This document shows positions 17,250 to 28,353 of a DNA stretch of 64,000 nt, piece by piece. The DNA lies in the NCBI GenBank assembly GCA_019423745.1, contig JAHZAV010000011.1, positions 1 to 64,000 on the forward strand, written 5' to 3'. A program made the translations under genes and the position numbers. Under the pieces are notes generated by a model. That model saw only the letters and a list, made by a program, of their open reading frames with translations. It did not search any database and was not told where the DNA came from. Source of the stretch: Lachnospiraceae bacterium (GTDB taxonomy: Bacteria; Bacillota; Clostridia; Lachnospirales; Lachnospiraceae). Each line of letters begins with the position of its first letter. Position 1 is the first letter of the stretch.

Positions 17250-18327
17250 ATATTGGTTTGCATCGCTTCAGGGAATTTCTGATCCCAAAAAGAGAATGCT
17301 TAGGGAATTTGCAGGTACGGGAGAGGCTATATATTATATAGAAGAAAGTTTGTTAAAAAAACAGAAATATCTGACAGAAAATGACAGGAAAGTGATCATA
17401 TTTGGTCAGAAAAACAGCCAAATAAGAGAGGAATATGAAAAATTCCTGGAGAAAAATATAAAGTTTATCCCTTGTTATGACTCTGCGTATCCTTCCAAAA
17501 TGAAAGAGCTTAGGGATCATCCTTATGCTCTTTTTGCAAAGGGAAATTTGCCCAAAGAAGATCAAGTGTCTGTTGCGATTGTTGGGGCCAGACAGTGCAG
17601 TCCTTATGGAGAAAGACAGGCCATTATTTTTGCAGAGCTGCTTGCGGCAGCAGGAGTACAGATTATCAGTGGAATGGCAAGAGGCATAGACGGGGCAGCA
17701 GGAAGAGGTGCAATAAATGTAAAAGGAGCCACATATGCTATATTGGGATCTGGTGTGGATGTCTGTTATCCTCGGGAAAATAGAGGACTTTATTTTGATA
17801 TACAGAAAACAGGGGGAATTCTTTCAGAACAACTTCCCGGCAGTTTGCCCCTTCGCAAAAATTTTCCCAGGAGAAACCGGATTATCAGTGCTCTTTCAGA
17901 AATTGTACTTGTAATGGAGGCACGAGAAAAGAGCGGTTCTCTTATTACAGCAGACTTTGCATTAGAACAGGGAAAGGAAGTATATGCACTTCCCGGACCA
18001 GTGACAAGCCCTTTGAGTCGCGGATGTAATACATTGATTCGACAGGGAGCAGGAATTTTAATTTCAGCAGAAGACTTTGCAGAAGAAATGAAAGCAATGG
18101 GATATTTAAGGAAGAATTTCACCAAAAAATCAGACAAAAATAAAAAAACGCTTGAAAGCACCGAAAATATATTGTATAGTTGTCTCGGTTTGTTTCCCAA
18201 AGGAGTCCATCAGCTGATGGAAGAAACGGGATTGGAACCGTTTCAGGTTATGGAAACATTGGTGTCACTGGAATTAAAAGGATACATTCAGGAAATTTCG
18301 AAGAACTATTATATCCGTTTAGAATAA
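17239..18327 (+). CDS. dprA: DNA-processing protein DprA (Smf)
   Basis: DprA binds incoming single-stranded DNA and loads RecA during transformation. The 362-residue protein has an N-terminal SAM-like segment (1-80) and the extended Rossmann core. Core motifs are GARQCSPYGE, SGMARGIDGAA and FPRRNRIISALS, ending around LPGPVTSPLSRGCN. A C-terminal winged-helix-like segment (about 290-362) follows. The start lies within the end of comM, giving translational coupling. It is followed 30 bases later by topA, a very common neighbour order in Firmicutes. Confidence 0.95.
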   Translation: MKYEYWFASLQGISDPKKRMLREFAGTGEAIYYIEESLLKKQKYLTENDRKVIIFGQKNSQIREEYEKFLEKNIKFIPCYDSAYPSKMKELRDHPYALFAKGNLPKEDQVSVAIVGARQCSPYGERQAIIFAELLAAAGVQIISGMARGIDGAAGRGAINVKGATYAILGSGVDVCYPRENRGLYFDIQKTGGILSEQLPGSLPLRKNFPRRNRIISALSEIVLVMEAREKSGSLITADFALEQGKEVYALPGPVTSPLSRGCNTLIRQGAGILISAEDFAEEMKAMGYLRKNFTKKSDKNKKTLESTENILYSCLGLFPKGVHQLMEETGLEPFQVMETLVSLELKGYIQEISKNYYIRLE

Positions 18328-18357
18328 GAAACAAAGAAGGTATTGGAGGAAAGAAAT

Positions 18358-20436
18358 ATGGCTCATTATCTTGTTATTGTGGAGTCTCCTGCAAAAGTAA
18401 AAACTATAAAAAAATTTTTGGGAAGCAATTATACGGTTATGGCTTCTAATGGACATGTGCGTGATCTCCCCAAAAGTCAGCTTGGAATCGATGTGGAGCA
18501 TGATTATGAACCAAAATATATTACGATCCGTGGGAAGGGGGATATCCTTGCCAGCCTTCGTAAGGAAGTAAAAAAAGCGGATAAAGTTTATCTTGCAACT
18601 GACCCTGACCGTGAAGGGGAGGCTATTTCCTGGCATTTGTGCAAGGCATTAAAACTGGAAGATAAAAAGACATATCGAATCAGTTTCAATGAGATAACAA
18701 AAAATGCGGTAAAAGCATCTATTAAAAATGCAAGAGAGATAGATATGGATCTTGTGGATGCACAGCAGGCCCGCCGTGCACTGGACCGTGTTGTTGGATA
18801 TAGAATCAGTCCTCTTCTGTGGGCAAAAGTAAAGAGAGGGTTAAGTGCCGGACGTGTACAGTCGGTAGCCCTTCGAATTATCGCAGACCGGGAGGAGGAG
18901 ATTAATGCCTTTATTCCCGAAGAATATTGGACATTAGATGCAGTTTTGAAAGTGAAAGGGGAAAGAAAACCTCTAACAGCTAAGTTCTATGGAACGGAAA
19001 AGAAAAAGATAACGATTCATTCGGAAAGTGAACTGCAGCAGATTCTCAAAGATCTGGAAGGGGCAGATTATGAGGTGGCTGACATCAAAAAAGGGGAACG
19101 GTATAAAAAGGCTCCGGTACCCTTTACAACCAGTACCATGCAGCAGGAAGCATCTAAGGCGCTGAATTTTGCAACACAGAAAACGATGCGTATTGCCCAG
19201 CAGCTTTATGAAGGAGTGGACATCAAAGGAAACGGAACAGTAGGTCTTATCACTTACCTGCGTACAGATTCCACTCGTGTTTCTGATGAGGCGGAGGCAA
19301 ACGTAAGAGAATATATTTCCGGAAATTATGGAAGCGAGTTTGTTGCATCTGGAGTTTCCGGCAAAGAAAATGGAAAGAATATACAGGATGCCCATGAAGC
19401 GATCCGTCCTACAGATGTAACAAGAACTCCGGCTGCTATGAAGGAATCTTTGAGCAGAGATCAGTTCCGTCTGTATCAGTTGATCTGGAGAAGGTTTGTT
19501 GCCAGCAGAATGCAACCTGCCAAATACGAGACTACATCTGTAAGAATCGCTGCAGGAGACTATCGTTTCCAGGTGGCAGCATCAAAAATTGTTTTTGAAG
19601 GATTCCGTACTGTTTACACAGAAGCGGATGAAGAAAAGGAAGAAAGCAATTTGCTTTTAAAAGGGCTGGATAAGGATTCGGTCCTGAAGTGGGAAAAGTT
19701 TGATACAAAACAGCATTTTACTCAGCCGCCGGCTCATTATACAGAAGCCTCTCTTGTTAAAACTTTGGAGGAGCTTGGCATTGGACGACCAAGTACTTAT
19801 GCGCCAACCATTTCTACCATCATAGCAAGGCGATATGTGGCCAAGGAAAATAGAAATCTGTATCTGACAGAAATCGGAGAAGTGGTAAATAATATTATGA
19901 AACAGTCCTTCCCGGCGATTGTGGATGTGAACTTTACAGCAAATATGGAAGGGCTTCTTGATAAAGTTGCAGAAGGAAAAGTTCCCTGGAAGACTGTTAT
20001 TGAGAACTTTTATCCTGATCTGGAGGAAGCAGTGAAGATTGCCGAAAAAGAGCAGGAGAGCGTCAAGATTGAAGATGAGGTTACAGATGTAATCTGTGAG
20101 GAATGTGGACGCAACATGGTTATCAAATATGGTCCTCATGGAAGATTTCTCGCTTGTCCGGGATTCCCGGAGTGCCGTAACACAAAGCCATATCTGGAAA
20201 AAATCGGCGTCAAATGTCCGAAATGCGGGAAAGACATTGTTCTTAGAAAGACGAAAAAAGGAAGAAAATATTACGGGTGTGAGGATAATCCGGATTGTGA
20301 TTTCATGTCCTGGCAAAAACCGTCTGAAGAAAAATGCCCGAAATGCGGTGGATATATGGTAGAAAAAGGAAGCAAGCTTGTATGTATGAACGAAAAGTGT
20401 GGTTATGTAGAGGCAAAAAAGGCGAAAAATAATTAA
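18358..20436 (+). CDS. topA: DNA topoisomerase I
   Basis: Topoisomerase IA relaxes negative supercoils. The 692-residue protein begins with the Toprim domain (VIVESPAKVKTI, then TDPDREGEA). The catalytic tyrosine is Y300 in GLITYLRTDSTR. Three C-terminal Cys4 zinc-ribbon modules follow: CEECGRNM...C, CPKCGKDI...C and CPKCGGYM...C. The ATG at 18358 follows GGAGGAAAG; an in-frame TTG at 18343 overlaps that binding site and is rejected. It sits between dprA and codY, the classical dprA-topA-codY neighbourhood. Confidence 0.97.
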   Translation: MAHYLVIVESPAKVKTIKKFLGSNYTVMASNGHVRDLPKSQLGIDVEHDYEPKYITIRGKGDILASLRKEVKKADKVYLATDPDREGEAISWHLCKALKLEDKKTYRISFNEITKNAVKASIKNAREIDMDLVDAQQARRALDRVVGYRISPLLWAKVKRGLSAGRVQSVALRIIADREEEINAFIPEEYWTLDAVLKVKGERKPLTAKFYGTEKKKITIHSESELQQILKDLEGADYEVADIKKGERYKKAPVPFTTSTMQQEASKALNFATQKTMRIAQQLYEGVDIKGNGTVGLITYLRTDSTRVSDEAEANVREYISGNYGSEFVASGVSGKENGKNIQDAHEAIRPTDVTRTPAAMKESLSRDQFRLYQLIWRRFVASRMQPAKYETTSVRIAAGDYRFQVAASKIVFEGFRTVYTEADEEKEESNLLLKGLDKDSVLKWEKFDTKQHFTQPPAHYTEASLVKTLEELGIGRPSTYAPTISTIIARRYVAKENRNLYLTEIGEVVNNIMKQSFPAIVDVNFTANMEGLLDKVAEGKVPWKTVIENFYPDLEEAVKIAEKEQESVKIEDEVTDVICEECGRNMVIKYGPHGRFLACPGFPECRNTKPYLEKIGVKCPKCGKDIVLRKTKKGRKYYGCEDNPDCDFMSWQKPSEEKCPKCGGYMVEKGSKLVCMNEKCGYVEAKKAKNN

Positions 20437-20508
20437 GAAAATTTCATATAATCATTGTAATTTACAGAATTGTGTGATAATATAATGTTCAAAGGATGGA
20501 GGATGCTT

Positions 20509-21291
20509 ATGAGTGTACAATTATTAGATAAAACAAGAAAAATCAATAAATTACTGCACAACAATAACTCCAGCAAAGTAGTTTTTAATGACATCTGTGA
20601 AGTGTTGACAGAAATATTGGATTCCAATGTATTGGTAATCAGTAAAAAAGGGAAAGTTCTTGGAGTCAGCAGATGCAGTGGTGTAGGTGTGATCACAGAA
20701 TTGATTAAAGGAGAAGTGGGCTGTCATATTGATGAGATGCTCAATGAAAGACTTTTGAATATTCTGTCCACCAAAGAAAATGTAAATTTAGAAACATTAG
20801 GATTTTCTCCGGAAGAGGTGAAAGGATATCAGGCAATTATTACGCCTATTGACATTGCCGGAGAAAGACTAGGAACATTGTTTATCTACAAACAAAATAC
20901 GGGCTATGAAATTGATGATATTATTTTAAGTGAATATGGGACAACCGTAGTAGGTTTGGAGATGCTTCGTTCTGTAAATGAAGAGAATGCAGAGGAGACA
21001 AGAAAAGAACATATTGTACAGTCAGCCATCAGTACTTTGTCATTTTCGGAGTTGGAAGCAATTATTCACATTTTTGATGAACTGGAAGGAACGGAAGGAA
21101 TTCTTGTGGCAAGCAAAATTGCAGACCGTGTGGGAATTACAAGATCGGTTATTGTAAATGCACTTAGAAAATTTGAAAGTGCAGGAGTGATCGAATCAAG
21201 ATCTTCCGGAATGAAGGGAACTTACATTAAAGTAGTAAATGATTATGTTTTCACAGAGTTGGAAAAAATCAAGGAAGAAAGAAATAAATAA
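20509..21291 (+). CDS. codY: GTP- and branched-chain-amino-acid-sensing repressor CodY
   Basis: CodY is the global repressor of stationary-phase and amino-acid genes, active when GTP and isoleucine/valine/leucine are high. The 260-residue protein has an N-terminal GAF ligand domain (about 1-155) and a C-terminal winged helix-turn-helix (ASKIADRVGITRSVIVNALRKF, reported here only as a landmark in two parts: ASKIADRVGI and TRSVIVNALRKF). The ATG at 20509 follows GGATGGAGG. A weak TATAAT near 20481 lies upstream, so it may have its own promoter besides read-through from topA. The window also holds azlCD, a common branched-chain amino acid target elsewhere. Confidence 0.95.
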   Translation: MSVQLLDKTRKINKLLHNNNSSKVVFNDICEVLTEILDSNVLVISKKGKVLGVSRCSGVGVITELIKGEVGCHIDEMLNERLLNILSTKENVNLETLGFSPEEVKGYQAIITPIDIAGERLGTLFIYKQNTGYEIDDIILSEYGTTVVGLEMLRSVNEENAEETRKEHIVQSAISTLSFSELEAIIHIFDELEGTEGILVASKIADRVGITRSVIVNALRKFESAGVIESRSSGMKGTYIKVVNDYVFTELEKIKEERNK

Positions 21292-21310
21292 GAGCTGAAA
21301 CAGCGTAAAG

Positions 21311-21343
21311 GAAAGGGTATCGGGGAACTGATACCCTTCTTTT
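21311..21343 (+). terminator. Probable terminator after codY
   Basis: GAAAGGGTATC (21311-21321) pairs with GATACCCTTC (21330-21339), followed by only four T residues. It is stable but has a weak tract, so some read-through into the next gene is possible. Confidence 0.6.
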
Positions 21344-21358
21344 GAGAAGGAGGATCTT

Positions 21359-21661
21359 ATGTTTGAAAAATGCAGCGCCGTGCTGAAAATGATAGGGGTA
21401 TTTCTGGAGGATGAGCCATTAGACAGAACAGAGTATACATGTACAGTCATCAGGTATGATGAAGAGCAGGAACGCATATATCTGGTTATGAATGGAGAAG
21501 ATATTACCAGGATATCATTGGATGCGGAATATAACTGTACCCTTATGGCTGAGGAGGAGTTGGTGTGTCAGGGAAGAGTAAAGGAAAGATTCCTTGATAA
21601 AAATGGCAGTCAGCTTGTATTTAATATCGAAAATGGATTTTATAAAAATAATCTAAACTAA
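21359..21661 (+). CDS. Small conserved-looking protein of unknown function
   Basis: I do not recognise this 100-residue protein. It begins after GAAGGAGGATCTT, has no signal peptide or membrane segment, and is acidic. Alternating hydrophobic and charged residues (YTCTVIRYDEEQERIYLVM, then CTLMAEEELVCQGRV) suggest a small beta-barrel domain; a PilZ-like fold is a guess without supporting motif. It lies between codY and groES, and its transcript would end in the hairpin that overlaps the groES operator. Codon use looks like its neighbours. Confidence 0.7.
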   Translation: MFEKCSAVLKMIGVFLEDEPLDRTEYTCTVIRYDEEQERIYLVMNGEDITRISLDAEYNCTLMAEEELVCQGRVKERFLDKNGSQLVFNIENGFYKNNLN

Positions 21662-21673
21662 CTGAAAAGTGTG

Positions 21674-21702
21674 TTGACAAACGAAAAAGAGAGTGCTATT
21701 TT
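21674..21702 (+). promoter_or_regulatory. SigA promoter of groES-groEL
   Basis: TTGACA at 21674-21679, a 17-nt spacer and an extended -10 (TGC at 21694-21696, then TATTTT at 21697-21702). The CIRCE operator begins 15 bases downstream of the -10, covering the likely start of transcription. Confidence 0.78.
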
Positions 21703-21732
21703 ATAACTAGAGTTTTTTAGCACTCTCTTTTT
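21684..21732 (+). terminator. Inverted repeat overlapping the groES promoter and operator
   Basis: Bases 21684-21698 are perfectly complementary to 21718-21732 (15 bp), with TTTTT at the end of the right arm. Transcripts arriving from the upstream gene would form a terminator-like hairpin. Transcripts starting at the groES promoter would lack the left arm. The right arm contains the first CIRCE half-site. Confidence 0.7.
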
Positions 21733-21743
21733 ATGAGTGCTAA
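21717..21743 (+). promoter_or_regulatory. Perfect CIRCE operator (HrcA site) of groESL
   Basis: TTAGCACTC at 21717-21725, nine spacer bases and GAGTGCTAA at 21735-21743 match the CIRCE consensus exactly. It sits at or just after the transcription start, so HrcA represses groES-groEL. Confidence 0.95.
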
Positions 21744-21774
21744 CAAAATAGATAGCTTAAAGGAGGAACCATTC

Positions 21775-22059
21775 ATGAAATTAGTACCATTGGGAGACAG
21801 AGTTGTATTGAAACAATTAGTGGCTGAAGAAACAACAAAATCTGGAATCGTTCTGCCGGGACAGAATAAGGAAAAACCACAGCAGGCAGAAGTTATCGCA
21901 GTAGGACCGGGCGGAGTTGTAGACGGTAAAGAAGTTGAAATGCATGTAAAGGAAGGACAGCAGGTTATCTATTCCAAGTATGCAGGTACTGAAGTAGAAG
22001 CAGATGAAGAAACATATATTATTGTGAGACAAAGTGATATTCTCGCAGTGATTGAATAG
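21775..22059 (+). CDS. groES: Co-chaperonin GroES
   Basis: GroES is the 10-kDa lid that closes the GroEL cavity. The 94-residue protein begins MKLVPLGDRVV and contains the mobile-loop region (ETTKSGIVLPG) and the C-terminal TYIIVRQSDILAVIE typical of the family. The ATG at 21775 follows AAAGGAGG; an in-frame upstream ATG at 21733 lies inside the CIRCE operator and is not used. It is co-transcribed with groEL 61 bases downstream. Confidence 0.97.
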   Translation: MKLVPLGDRVVLKQLVAEETTKSGIVLPGQNKEKPQQAEVIAVGPGGVVDGKEVEMHVKEGQQVIYSKYAGTEVEADEETYIIVRQSDILAVIE

Positions 22060-22093
22060 AAATACAAGAGGCTAAAATATATCCAAACATTAG

Positions 22094-23743
<1,650 letters not shown>

Positions 23744-23783
23744 AAATTTCTTCCCGCTAATATAAAAAAACAATAAAAAAAGT

Positions 23784-23813
23784 AAAACTCCCTGTAAGGG
23801 GAGTTTTCTTTTT
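23784..23813 (+). terminator. Rho-independent terminator after groEL
   Basis: AAAACTCCC (23784-23792) pairs with GGGAGTTTT (23799-23807), followed by CTTTTT. Confidence 0.88.
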
Positions 23814-23865
23814 ATGGGTATTTGTGATACAATAATAACATCTATAAATACATGGCGGAGGAAAG

Positions 23866-24363
23866 ATGATGAGTGATTTTTATGCAGAACAGCTGGTAAA
23901 GAAGCGTACAGACGGAAAGGACATTATGAAAAAGACAGTGCTGATCGCCCTTACGGTGATTACATTTTTTGCAGCTTTTTTATTTCCGATTCTTCTGCTC
24001 CTTCCTGTAATTATGATTGTTGTTGATGTATTTCTTTTTAAGAGGCTGGATGTAGAATATGAATATATCTATATTAATGGTGAACTTGATATAGATAAAA
24101 TTATGCACAAAGAGAAGAGAAAACATTTGTTTTCTGCAAATGTAAAAGAAATGGAAATGTTGGCTCCGGAAAATGCTTTTCAGCTCAGGGATTTTAGAGA
24201 GTCTAAATTCTATGATTACAGCAGTGGCAATACGGATTCACCCAACAGATACGTGCTTGTAATCAGCCGTTCAGGCCAGATTATAAAGATTCTTTTTGAG
24301 CCGAAACAGGATCTGGTAGAAGGAGTTTATCTTTTGGCTCCAAGAAAAGTGATTAGGAAATAA
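23866..24363 (+). CDS. DUF6106-like membrane protein
   Basis: This 165-residue protein resembles the DUF6106 family found in Lachnospiraceae; the family has no known function. A short cytoplasmic N terminus (FYAEQLVKKRTDGKD) is followed by two close membrane segments (about 22-58: VLIALTVITFFAAFLF and LLLLPVIMIVVDVFLF). A soluble C-terminal domain follows with YEYIYINGELDIDKIM and a terminal LLAPRKVIRK. It starts at 23866 after GGCGGAGGAAAG. It sits alone between the groEL terminator and the guaB promoter. Recognition is from memory of the family, not a search. Confidence 0.75.
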   Translation: MMSDFYAEQLVKKRTDGKDIMKKTVLIALTVITFFAAFLFPILLLLPVIMIVVDVFLFKRLDVEYEYIYINGELDIDKIMHKEKRKHLFSANVKEMEMLAPENAFQLRDFRESKFYDYSSGNTDSPNRYVLVISRSGQIIKILFEPKQDLVEGVYLLAPRKVIRK

Positions 24364-24387
24364 TGATAAAGAATATGTGGAAACCTG

Positions 24388-24417
24388 TTGACAAGGCACC
24401 ATAATATTTTGTATGAT
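24388..24417 (+). promoter_or_regulatory. SigA promoter of guaB
   Basis: TTGACA at 24388-24393, an 18-nt spacer and TATGAT at 24412-24417, about 45 nt upstream of the guaB start. No guanine riboswitch is visible in the short leader. Confidence 0.75.
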
Positions 24418-24419
24418 AG

Positions 24420-25916
<1,497 letters not shown>

Positions 25917-25942
25917 AAGAAGTATTTTAATTAAAATGTTAG

Positions 25943-25989
25943 GAAGGGGCAAATGCAATGAGATTTGCATTGTCCCTTCTTTTCTTTTT
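25943..25989 (+). terminator. Rho-independent terminator after guaB
   Basis: GGAAGGGGCAAATGCAA (from 25942) pairs with TTGCATTGTCCCTT (25965-25978) with one bulge and one wobble. TCTTTTCTTTTTC follows. Confidence 0.8.
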
Positions 25990-26033
25990 CGTTATAATAG
26001 ATCTTAGAACAGAAAAAGGAGAAATATAAAATC

Positions 26034-27068
26034 ATGAAAGAAAGATTTGGAAAGCTGTCAGATGGTCGGGAGACTTGGATTTATGTACTGAAAAATAGTA
26101 ATGGCATGGAAATTCGTGTCAGTGATTATGGTGCGGCCTTAGTTAATGTATTTGTCCCAGATAAAAATGGAGAAAAACGGGATGTAGTGCTGGGATATGA
26201 CAATGCATTGGGGTACGAAAAAGGAGATAAGTTTTTTGGCGCTATTGTGGGGAGGTGTGCAAACCGCATTGGAGGGGCATGCTTTACGTTGAATGGAAAA
26301 ACTTATCATTTGGAGAAAAATGATCATGAAAATAATCTGCATAGTGGAACAGATTTCTATAATAAACGAATTTGGCAGGTAAAAGCAGAAAATGACACAT
26401 CGGTAACGTTTCTGCTCCACAGTCCGGATATGGACCAGGGATACCCGGGAGATGTGGATATAGAAGTGACGTATACTCTGACAGAGGATAATGAAGTAAA
26501 GATTCACTATTATGCAGTTCCGAAAGCAGATACCATTCTTAATCTGACAAATCATAGTTATTTCAATATAAATGGAGAAGGGTCCGGTTCTATTCTGGAG
26601 CAGGAAGCCTGGATCAATGCAGATGCATATACAAGGGCAGACGCTGAGTCGATTCCAACTGGAGAGATTACGCCAGTGGAAGGAACTCCTATGGATTTTC
26701 GGGAAAGAAAGCTGCTGGGTAAGGAGATAGACAGCTGTTATGAAGCAACAAAACTAGGCGGTGGTTACGACCATAACTGGGTGTTGAATGGAAGCGGACT
26801 TAGGAAAGTAGGAGAGCTTTTGTCTGAAAAAAGCGGAATTAAAATGGAAGTATATACGGACCTTCCGGGGATGCAGGTATATACAGCTAATTTTCTGGAA
26901 GATGATCTTGGGAAAAATGGGAATGTATATGGAAGAAGAAGCGCAGTATGCTTTGAGACACAATATTTCCCGGATGCGGTAAATAAGGAACAGTTTGATG
27001 GACCTGTTGCTTTGGCAGGAGAAACTTATGAGACGGAAACCATATACCGCTTTTTCATTATTTCATAA
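26034..27068 (+). CDS. galM: Aldose 1-epimerase (mutarotase)
   Basis: GalM interconverts alpha and beta anomers of galactose or glucose. The 344-residue protein has family motifs GRCANRIGG, the catalytic histidine region NLTNHSYFNI, GYDHNWVL, and the C-terminal catalytic glutamate in CFETQYFPDAVN. Length is normal and there is no signal peptide, so it acts in the cytoplasm. It is not next to other galactose genes; sugar specificity is unresolved. A TATAAT at 25993-25998 precedes it. Confidence 0.93.
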   Translation: MKERFGKLSDGRETWIYVLKNSNGMEIRVSDYGAALVNVFVPDKNGEKRDVVLGYDNALGYEKGDKFFGAIVGRCANRIGGACFTLNGKTYHLEKNDHENNLHSGTDFYNKRIWQVKAENDTSVTFLLHSPDMDQGYPGDVDIEVTYTLTEDNEVKIHYYAVPKADTILNLTNHSYFNINGEGSGSILEQEAWINADAYTRADAESIPTGEITPVEGTPMDFRERKLLGKEIDSCYEATKLGGGYDHNWVLNGSGLRKVGELLSEKSGIKMEVYTDLPGMQVYTANFLEDDLGKNGNVYGRRSAVCFETQYFPDAVNKEQFDGPVALAGETYETETIYRFFIIS

Positions 27069-27159
27069 AATTTCATGAAAAGATAAGTAAGTCTTCATAT
27101 TTCTTTTTGCAGCATATGATAGTATAAATATACAATATAACAAAAGTGTGGGAAGAAAG

Positions 27160-27849
27160 ATGAATACAACGAGAAACAGAAAAAGGCGCAAGACAAGGGC
27201 ACAGCATCAAAGACAAATGAAAAAGTACTGGAAACGGGGAATGATTTTTCTGGCTGTTCTTCTGGTGATGCTGATTGGAGTAAGGGCGCTGAAACCGGAA
27301 TGGTTTCAGCGGGGATACATAGAATTTAAAGGTGATGAGATTGATGCCAGTAAGCCCGATATAGACGTAGAGCTGCTGACGGTTAATCCATATTCAAGAC
27401 CTGGGAGTGAAACAAATCGAATTACAGGTATTGTTGTACATTACACAGCAAATCCGGGCTCTACAGCAATGGAAAACAGGGATTATTTTGAAGGACTAAA
27501 GGATAGCCATGAAACACAGGCCAGCAGCAATTTTATTGTAGGTCTTGAAGGAGAGATTGTGCAATGTGTTCCTACATGGGAAGTGGCATATGCTTCAAAT
27601 TCCAGAAATATTGATACGGTTTCTATAGAATGTTGTCACCCAGATGAGATGGGTGAGTTTACCAATGAAACTTATAAATCATTGGTGCAGCTGTGCGCCT
27701 GGCTGTGTATGAAGTTCCAGCTGGATGCGGAGGACGTGATACGACATTATGATGTAACGGGAAAGATATGTCCTAAGTATTTTGTGGAGAATGAAGATGC
27801 CTGGGCTGCATTTAAAGAGGATGTGCAGGCTGCCATTGACCGGACATAA
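27160..27849 (+). CDS. Membrane-anchored N-acetylmuramoyl-L-alanine amidase (Amidase_2)
   Basis: This 229-residue protein should cleave the bond between MurNAc and the stem peptide. A very basic N terminus (NRKRRKTRAQHQRQMKKYWK) precedes a single membrane segment (about 28-45), leaving the catalytic domain outside. Amidase_2 zinc ligands appear as the histidine in IVVHYTANPG, the histidine in VIRHYDVTG and the cysteine in GKICPKYF. ATG at 27160 follows GGGAAGAAAG; a GTG at 27148 would place the binding site inside the gene. Whether it acts in sporulation, recycling or division cannot be told. Confidence 0.88.
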   Translation: MNTTRNRKRRKTRAQHQRQMKKYWKRGMIFLAVLLVMLIGVRALKPEWFQRGYIEFKGDEIDASKPDIDVELLTVNPYSRPGSETNRITGIVVHYTANPGSTAMENRDYFEGLKDSHETQASSNFIVGLEGEIVQCVPTWEVAYASNSRNIDTVSIECCHPDEMGEFTNETYKSLVQLCAWLCMKFQLDAEDVIRHYDVTGKICPKYFVENEDAWAAFKEDVQAAIDRT

Positions 27850-28353
27850 TAGAATCGGTTCGTAAGTGGAAAGAATGGTTTTGTACCTTTGAAAGCGAAA
27901 AAGATTGACTTTTTGCCACAAGTCGCTATAATAAAAAATAGCTGATAAATCAGTGGAAAGTATAAATAGAAATGTAAAAAGCAGAGACGGAAAAGAGTAT
28001 GCATTTGGAGCTATTCAGAGAGAGGGACAGGTGCTGGAAGTCCTTTATAGCAGAAGAAAGCAGAAAACCATTCCCGAGCTGTGCTGCCCAACAAAGATAA
28101 TCTTTCAGTAAGCAGTATCGTGATCCCGCGTTAAGGGAACAGACTTTGACCGGATGTTGCAGTTATTTGCATAACGGATAAGTAAATGCAGCGAAAGGTT
28201 CAGGAGTTTAAAGTAAAAAATGAAGGTGGAACCGTGCAGAACATTGCACCCTTGCGGCAGCAGAAAGCTGTCTGGCAGGGGTGTTTTTTCGTCTTATAGA
28301 AATGAAATAAATGATATGTGCAGTGCGGTTTTAAAAAAGAAAGGAGAAAAGAT
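27850..28353 (+). promoter_or_regulatory. Threonine T-box riboswitch leader of thrS with promoter
   Basis: This 504-base stretch holds no gene. A promoter (TTGACT 27905-27910, 16 nt, TATAAT 27927-27932) begins a leader of about 400 nt. Stem I elements AGAGAGAGGGACAG and GGAAGTCC near 28015-28042 are typical. A candidate specifier codon ACC (Thr) is at 28067-28069 in AAAACCATTCCCGAGC. The T-box bulge TGGAACC is at 28227-28233. The terminator pairs 28246-28255 with 28274-28284 and ends in TTTTTT. Uncharged tRNA-Thr should stabilise the antiterminator and allow thrS expression. The specifier choice is less certain than the T-box itself. Confidence 0.92.

Noticed and set aside
18343..18357. Alternative topA start at an upstream TTG (similar extensions at rpsB, groES, thrS, efp, argS and dedA)
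   Set aside because: In each case the extension consists of the ribosome binding site or leader read as codons, and the downstream ATG fits the family.
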